Of a stretch of 64,000 nucleotides of DNA, positions 58,082 through 64,000 are shown piece after piece; within the stretch, counting starts at the first letter, position 1; every line of letters begins with the position of its first letter. Origin of the DNA: Gracilaria vermiculophylla (taxonomy: Eukaryota; Rhodophyta; Florideophyceae; Gracilariales; Gracilariaceae); assembly GCA_019155205.2 (NCBI GenBank), contig JAHNZQ020000004.1, positions 2,168,237 through 2,232,236 on the forward strand, in the 5' to 3' direction. The notes beneath the pieces were generated by a model. It searched no databases. It was not told where the DNA came from and worked only from the letters and a program-made list of their open reading frames with translations. The translations under genes and the position numbers were made by a program.

Positions 58082-60183
58082 ATGGCATCGTTCACTGATC
58101 CTCGCAGAACTACTGGAAAAACTGTCAATAGCCGCGCTAGCCTGATTACAAGTGACGCGGAATGTAAACGCTATTCTGTATCTTTGTGCAAGCCCTCAAC
58201 GGGCAGAGTAATAGTTCAAAACGTTGATGTTCGCAGGATCAACAATCGAAGTCTCACATTCTTGACGCTAAACTTCAGTTTACCCAATCATGAGAAAGAA
58301 GTTACTATACCTTTATCCAGTGTCAAACCCGGTACCGGTGTTCACGAGACCCTGAACGCTGCAGAAGAACACAATCAGTCGATCAGCGCGAATAACATCG
58401 AAACTGCTGAAGAAGAAGCGATTGTTACACCACCGAATATGCAAATTTGGCAAGAGCAGCCAGATGATCAAACTCTGCGTAAAATCTGCTAATCAACTTT
58501 TTTTCATGGTCGGAAATGGGAAACTTGTGCGACGTTGAGTCCTCTGAATGGTTGTATGCAAATACATCAATGGAAAGTTATTGGTCCAGCAGGAGATTTT
58601 ATCTCACCACGTCACGTTCCTTCAGGAAGGACTTCATTGGATTTCTTTGTCTGGATGTGTCCCATGCCTCATTTTGCAATTTATCGTGAGCAGAACAAAT
58701 ATCCGACTGGAAAGCAAAGGCGCTCGGAGGACGTCAGGAGGGGAAGTGCATAAATGTTTCGGCGTTCCCATTTTAATGATTCGTATTGAGTTTTCGAACA
58801 GACGCGATCTTTGGAGCATTGAGCCTTTTTCTAAGTTCATTCTCCAACCTAAAATTGGGCTTGATATGTCACACAACCGATTTGAATCGCTTAGAAGTTG
58901 CATATGTTTTGGTGGAAATGGTTTGACTGAAGAGCAAGGAATCGTGAGATGGTCGTTTATAGCCGATTTTGTGAAAGCGGTCAATAATCGTCGCCGTTCT
59001 TTTTTCACGCCATCACACGCTTTATGTGTTGACGAAGGAATGTCACGGTGGTACGGATTAGGAGATCGTTGGATTGATGTGGGGCTTCCACATTATACCG
59101 CATTGGATAGAAAGCCCGAAAATGGCCTTGAAATGAAAGCTGTTTGTTGTGGACGAAGTGGTATAATGCTGAATATCGAACTCAATGTGGGTGCCAAAAA
59201 TCTGGAACAGTGTTTAGATTCGGATAATGCTCATGGAACGGGTATTCTACTCCGTATAGTACAACCTTGGTTTGCATCAGATCATTTGGTATACGCTGAT
59301 TCTTTTTTGCACCCGGTAACACCGCTAAAGCACTCATACAAAAAGGGATGAGATTTACCGGAGTAATCAAAAATGCATCTCGAGAGTTTCATATGAAGCA
59401 CTTCTCTGAAATCACTTTAAGGAACAGAGGAGACTTTATATCCATGATTTCAAAAGGAAGCGTCCCTTATAGTGACGTGATGGCCGTAATGTGGATGGAT
59501 CGAGATAGAAAATACTTTATTTCAACCTTGGGCACAGTTAATCCTGGTACTCCTATTGTTAGAGAGATATGGAGGCGGGAGGGAACTATTTCTAAGAAAA
59601 TGGAATTTGAGGTTGCAATTCCTGAGATTTGTGAAGAATAGTACAAAACATGTTCAATGATCGATCACCATAATAGATGCAGACAGGATGATTTAAATCT
59701 GGAAAAGAAAATAGAAGTGAAAGAATGGTCATTTCGAGTCAATTGCTATCATTTAGCAATTTGCATTGTGGATGCGTGGAAACTGTATAAGGCAGCAAAT
59801 GGAAGCAGGAGCGTTAGAACTCCACATCCCTTTTATTGTGAGCTGGCGGATTAATTAATAGACAATACTCGGGACACCACTGGTTTAATGAAAAGAAATA
59901 AACCGGAAAATGAAAATAATATTGAACAGCTAATGTTTGCTGGCACGGGCTTGCATTTAATGCAAACCAACTGGAGAAGAAAAACAAAAAATGGAATGAT
60001 TATAAAAGCTTTATATCAAGGACGATGCAATTATTGCATAGGTAATACGAAATCGAAGAATTTATGTTCTGGATGCTATTCAAGGAAAGAAAAAGAAGTG
60101 TTTTTATGTCACACTGGTACGAACAGAGATTGTTTTATGAAACAAATTGAGGAGTATCACGGTAAAGAGAGGCATAGTATCTA
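58082..60183 (+). pseudogene. piggyBac-like transposase, copy 2
   Basis: The start is 58082 (MASFTDPRRTTGKTVNSRAS). One frame runs to 58752 with a single stop at 58490 and includes WKVIGPAGDFISPRHVPSG. A frameshift near 58740 leads to the core 58750-59350, with the first Asp in ALCVDEGMSRWYGLGDRW, then CCGRSGIMLN and the second Asp in LVYADSFLHPVTPLKHSYKK. A shift back at 59350 gives FTGVIKNASREF, MDRDRKYFISTLG and DHHNRCRQDDLNLEKK. Two stops follow (59639, 59852). The tail CNYCIGNTKSKNLCSGCY is the Cys-rich DNA-end-binding domain. Total is about 700 residues with only five lesions. Confidence 0.88.
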
Positions 60184-60665
60184 AAAGAAATGTCAACAAC
60201 ATTGACAACATTCGTTTTTTTAAGTAAAAATCAATATTTCAATGCAAATATTGAGCAAAAGTTCTTTTACCTTAAGCCCCCTACTAATTCAATCCGTGTT
60301 ATTTTGACTTGCTAGATTATTTAAACTCTATTACGAAACTACCCCTTTCACAGATGTCATCCTATTTTGTCTGCTGTTCAAATGGGTGTTGAAAACGTTC
60401 AGAGAGTATAAATATTTTTATAATTAGTCAAGCTCTCGAAGGAGTTTTTGAATTTTTAGAAACTCAGCGAGGTTCAAACTCAGAATTAGTTGCTTGCATG
60501 TAGTCTCATGACCACTGAGCTGCTGTGATAGCTCTAGGCGTGGTCTACAACTAATTATTGTTCACAGGCAATCGTGGATAACAGGTTTTTAAATTAAAAA
60601 TTTCAAAACATTGGCCTACGGGTCAAATTCCAATTTTTTATTTTTAATTTTGCGTGATAGTGCGC

Positions 60666-60736
60666 TGACCTTATATAAGGTCAAATTGACCACATATGAG
60701 GTCAGCACACCGGTCGGATAGACACTAGAGGTAGTG
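60666..60736 (-). repeat. piggyBac 2 right end: terminal repeat plus two palindromes
   Basis: The inner palindrome TGACCTTATATAAGGTCA (60666-60683) is perfect but differs from the left-end palindrome at two symmetric positions. The outer one, TGACCACATATGAGGTCA (60687-60704), has one mismatch. The terminal part read inward is CACTACCTCTAGTGTCTATC. Confidence 0.85.
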
Positions 60737-60740
60737 TTAA

Positions 60741-61949
60741 TGGCTAGTTTGGTTTTTGATATTACAATAAGGTACCGGAGGTGCATTTAGAGTACACCTC
60801 TCGGTGGCCACGTGGCTTGGCCGGCCGCGGCGTCCCGTGGGCCTCGCACGGTGAGTACACTCACCGTGCAAGCCCCCACTGTCACAAGATGTAAAGGCAA
60901 GCGCCTCTTGGACAACTCTACCCTCGTTTTGGTTTCTACAGTCGGCCATTACGGCTCGTCCATTACCATGCGGTTCTACTCGCGCCCGTGCGTTGTTTTC
61001 CATCACTGCCAATATAGGTGCATTCTGCGCACCCACTATCTCGCACCCCTAGTAATTGTGCTACCGCGTACCTCTCAGGTTTTTTTCCCACCTTCTAGGT
61101 TTAGCCCACCTCGCGCTCCCTAGCCACGCGTTCACACGAAGACCTCTTTGTTTGTAGCCACTCTAGTTGTATCACAGTAACAAGCGATATACAGCAAAAC
61201 GGGTACATAATAAATTATTGTCTCGCAGTAAAGATTTTTTTGTGATGAACATATTTTTTAAAAACGATTTTTTGACTTTCCTTTCTTCAAATACCCATAT
61301 TTGTAGACGTAGAGTAGACGTTTTTTTTATTTATTTGACATTCCAAAACATGTCGTACATTTTGAGTCTCTACATTTATGTTTTTATAATATAGCTCTAA
61401 AACATTTATAGTACTCAGTGACCGAATGGCTCATTTAATGTTGTGGAAAGAGAAGCTTGTATGCTTTAGGATATGGGATGGGTGTGTCGCTCTAAATTTT
61501 GTCTTCATGTTTTATATAAAATAAACAAAGACAGACTCGAAAGATATTTATACCAGAATTAACGATTCACAGGGCAATAAAGTACTAAAAAGAGCCTAAA
61601 AAAACGGCCTGAAGCCAAACAAAGGTTTGATTAAATAGATATCTTGGATAGGGCCGATCAAGAAAAAGAATTAGACACCGTCCGATTATGCAGTGCCCAA
61701 GTAGTTCTGTCATGTTTTTGCAGTTCTAGAGCCCGAACGGTATCGGTCTAATATGAGGCCATTTGTCGTGTGTAAACAAGAATAAAAAGTGAAAAGTACT
61801 GCGCGCAACATTGCAAGTGACCAAAGCCAAAGCTCTGTCATCTTTGTTTCCATGACTCATACCCGAGCATTGTTTTGTGTAACAGATACCTTCTGTGGCT
61901 GACAATAAATGTCTGGTATATGTGGGGCTGACATTGGATATTCTGGCTG
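60741..61949. other. Unassigned interval
   Basis: 60780-61160 is GC-rich, with overlapping frames on both strands and no recognisable domain. 61160-61700 is AT-rich. No gene is supported. Confidence 0.4.
60846..60869. repeat. Perfect inverted repeat, 11-base arms
   Basis: The arm GCACGGTGAGT is followed by the spacer AC and the exact reverse complement ACTCACCGTGC. It could form a hairpin or cruciform. It is not part of the piggyBac end, which stops 110 bp earlier. Confidence 0.7.
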
Positions 61950-62156
61950 GGATTGAAAATTGGAAAGAGATGTCTGCAAGGGGGCGCTGTGCGAAGAAAC
62001 GGTCGCAATTATAGAATTCAAAGTAGGGCAAGGGTCACGAATATGGAACCCAATCGCGTATATAACGCGGGAGTTTGCTAGTCTTGGTTCAGAATAAGAC
62101 GGTCATCGACCTTTCATAAGATTAGTTCAGGTAAAAGTAAATCCCAGTGGTTGCAC

Positions 62157-62169
62157 TGGTAGCATCGCT
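62157..62169 (+). promoter_or_regulatory. B2 primer binding site
   Basis: TGGTAGCATCGCT is identical to the B1 site and runs directly into the gag ATG at 62170. Confidence 0.75.
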
Positions 62170-63011
62170 ATGAAAAACCCGAACCCAAACCCAACACCTT
62201 CGGTGTCGATGAACCTCAAACTCAATAAGCCGCAGATTTTCAGCGGAACAAGAGACTTTCTAATTGTTAATAGGTGGCTGTACAAGTTTGAACAGTACTT
62301 CAATCTTATACAGCTTGCCAAGGCAAACGTTAACTTGTCGGATGAGAAAAAAATCTCCTACGAAACCACATTGCTCACTAAGACTGCCGCAATTTGGTGG
62401 TATTCGCTTCTCAAGGCCGGTGCGAGTCCACAAACATGAGAGAATTTTGTTAGTGTCATCCATAAGAATTTTTTTTTCATGAAGACCATGAAAGGCGTGC
62501 TCGTGATGCATTGCGCTTGTGAAAGCAGACAGCTTCCGTGGCTGCATATCTTTCAAAATTTCGCAACATTGTCTTTACTATTTCTGATATGAGTTCAAGT
62601 GAAAAGTAGGACAAATTAGTAAGTGGGCTGAAGTCGAACATTCAGTTTGAAGTCCGTAAAGCTAACGGCCAAGAATTTGAGGAAGCGACTAAGATAGCCA
62701 TGTGTGTCGAAGCTGCTTTCTCTGGGGTATCAATCCGAACATCTTACGGACATTCTTGTCCTTTGGCAGATTCTTATACATCCCCGATGCCTATAAAAAT
62801 TGATAATACTCAAGTGGAAAATTCTCAGCGCGCAAAGCAATTTCTCAAAGATATTCGAAACAATGCTTGCTTCACATGCCACAAAGCGGAATATCGCCCT
62901 TGGAAGCATCGTCCAAATGGTAATGTAGCACAGGTTTCAGTGGTCAACATTGAGTCGGATTTGGCATCAGAAGACATCGCTAATGTAGATTCTGAGAGCT
63001 CGGAAAAGTAA
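62170..63011 (+). pseudogene. B2 gag remnant
   Basis: The first 89 codons (62170-62436) match B1 gag: LNKPQIFSGTRDFLIVNRWL, and AAIWWYSLLKAGASPQT before a stop. The middle is shifted. The tail 62700-63011 has ENSQRAKQFLKDIRNNACFT and a knuckle-like CFTCHKAEYRPWKHR, which like B1 lacks a full CCHC pattern. Confidence 0.82.
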
Positions 63012-63070
63012 ACTGTCCTTCTAAAATCAATGGGAGCGCGTTAGAAGGATGTTTTCAACCAGACACGTCG

Positions 63071-63480
63071 TTGCAGAATAACGGTACTACAGAATCTGTC
63101 GAAATCAAATATGTTCCATTGTTGGTCATAGGTGGAACATTTAAGGGGATCATAACTCGGGTACTCCAAGACCATGGATGTGCCGCAAACGTGATCTCTC
63201 GAGAATTTGCTGGGAGAAAGAGGCATCTGCTCACTTTCTCCACAGTTTTTAATGATGTCAACCATTCAAAGCAGGGTGCGAATGAAATTGCAACTGAAAT
63301 AATTGCAGGTGGGTGCCTGCATCTGTAACCGTACTCATATGCTGGGAACTGGAGTTTTGCCGATTGTCGCTACGATGTGTTACTTGGTATGCTCTGGCAC
63401 GTAGAGGAAAATCCTCAAGCTGATTATGTCAGGCGTACAGTACGAGTACGCAGCTACTTCTTGGCTGCTGATTCCGTTCC
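63071..63480 (+). pseudogene. B2 protease remnant
   Basis: GGTFKGIITRVLQDHGCAAN aligns with the B1 start GTFNSIPVSILKDDGCTTN; the active-site Asp-Asp-Gly of B1 is Asp-His-Gly here. VFNDVNHSKQGANEIATE matches B1 DVNHSKRGSNEIATE. A frameshift follows, with CRYDVLLGMLWHVEENP. Confidence 0.8.
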
Positions 63481-63514
63481 TCGCTCCTAACCTCCGGAGG
63501 TTAATAATTTAGAT

Positions 63515-64000
63515 GTGAAACTTTTCAGACGCCTCCTACGTCGGCAGAAAACGGGCCTTGACTTGCTTTTTGTGGTTGAAGTCTGTTCCGCTCAGCGCAG
63601 TACGGTTCCTTCAACGGGCGCTAAAACTGATGTGCTGAATAGCGAGTACAGTGAGCTACGTTTATTGCTTTGGGAGATTTCCAGCGTCTTTCAAGAGTAT
63701 TTGCCAAACGGCTTACCTGTTAAGCGTGACGTGGATCATGCCATTGACCTCTTACCCGGCAGTAAGCCGCTGCATCGCCAGCTTTATCAACTATCGCCTG
63801 TGGAGTTCCTTGCAGTCCGTGAATACGTAGACAAGATGTTGCGGTCTGGTTAGATCTGCCCCAGTCGATCACCATATGGATCCCCTTTGTTATTCGTAAA
63901 AGAGCCCGGGCGTGCACTTCGCGGAGTGGTTGATTATCGTGGTCTTAACCGTCTCACAAAAAGGAACAATGGGCCTTTGTCTCGCTGTGACGAAATGTTT
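63515..64000 (+). pseudogene. B2 reverse transcriptase start (cut by window end)
   Basis: The pre-RT region reads FQEYLPNGLPVKRDVDHAID and LYQLSPVEFLAVREYVDKML; a stop at 63851 breaks it. The frame then continues with RSPYGSPLLFVKEPGRALRG, VVDYRGLNRLTKRNNGP and LSRCDEMF to the window edge. It is closely similar to B1. Confidence 0.82.

Larger units (their letters stand above)
57851..60736 (+). mobile_element. piggyBac-like element, copy 2
   Basis: Inverted ends share CTAGTGTCTATC followed by GACC and a pair of palindromes. The right end is followed by TTAA (60737-60740), the piggyBac target; the left TTAA is decayed. A nearly full transposase frame lies between. The copy is less decayed than copy 1 and has no internal insertion. 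Confidence 0.88.
61950..64000 (+). mobile_element. Chromovirus family B copy 2 (B2), decayed, runs off the window
   Basis: A diverged LTR (about 61950-62156) shares GGGGGCGCTG, AACGGTCGC and GGTCATCGACC with the B1 LTR. The B1 primer site follows, then gag, protease and the start of RT in B1 order. Stops and frameshifts are frequent. The window ends inside RT. Confidence 0.85.

Noticed and set aside
60737..61123. Two overlapping frames on opposite strands in the GC-rich island
   Set aside because: High GC lowers stop frequency; neither has a domain.
1..64000. CRISPR arrays, bacterial operons, rRNA or tRNA genes
   Set aside because: No regularly spaced short repeats, no conserved rRNA blocks and no convincing cloverleaf were seen; the content is eukaryotic transposons.

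Overview
This 64 kb window is a eukaryotic transposable-element graveyard. I see no intact host gene, rRNA, tRNA or CRISPR array. The only non-transposon coding trace is a decayed FG-repeat nucleoporin-like gene at about 11.9-12.9 kb. Two runs of exactly 100 N (22367-22466, 50929-51028) are scaffold gaps. The element mix suggests a stramenopile, most likely an oomycete: piggyBac transposases with a Cys-rich tail, Ty3/gypsy polyproteins of the type I associate with Phytophthora (family D), chromodomain gypsies and Tc1-like elements. This assignment is inference from recalled families, not from a search.

Layout. 496-8241: family A Ty3/gypsy copy A1 (+). 9.25-10.4 kb: Tc1-like copy (-). 11.9-12.9 kb: FG-repeat pseudogene (-). 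13.25-14.0 kb: truncated Tc1-like copy (-). 14.17-18.47 kb: two inverted LTR-like repeats (family F) bracketing piggyBac copy 1 (-), which is split by a solo family A LTR with an exact 5-bp target duplication. 19.1-24.7 kb: gypsy family E (-). 24.7-41.9 kb: degenerate gypsy family C (+), interrupted by the complete copy A2 (27044-37524, -, target duplication GCAGA). 41.9-47.1 kb: 5'-truncated copy A3 (+). 48-49 kb: Tc1-like copy (+). 49.07-57.76 kb: gypsy family D (-), interrupted by the young chromovirus B1 (49880-53957, -; LTRs differ at 2 of 204 positions; target duplication CATT). 57.85-60.74 kb: piggyBac copy 2 (+). 61.95 kb to the end: decayed second family B copy, B2 (+).

How the parts relate. 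Order of events can be read from nesting: B1 entered D, A2 entered C, and a family A LTR entered piggyBac 1. Removing each insertion restores a continuous reading frame or domain.

Most unusual observation. All three family A copies carry a long antisense gene between the end of pol and the 3' LTR, convergent with pol. Despite stops and frameshifts, the predicted proteins match one another in several blocks and share a C-terminal block containing HKARAD and AIKE. I do not recognise this protein. A second oddity is a roughly 75-nt module whose differences look synonymous or conservative (TDEL-Y/F-AL...TQG-V/A-QF). It is found in A1 gag, in A3 integrase and beside the piggyBac 1 end. A third is a pair of palindromes at the piggyBac ends, one showing paired arm changes that keep the palindrome.
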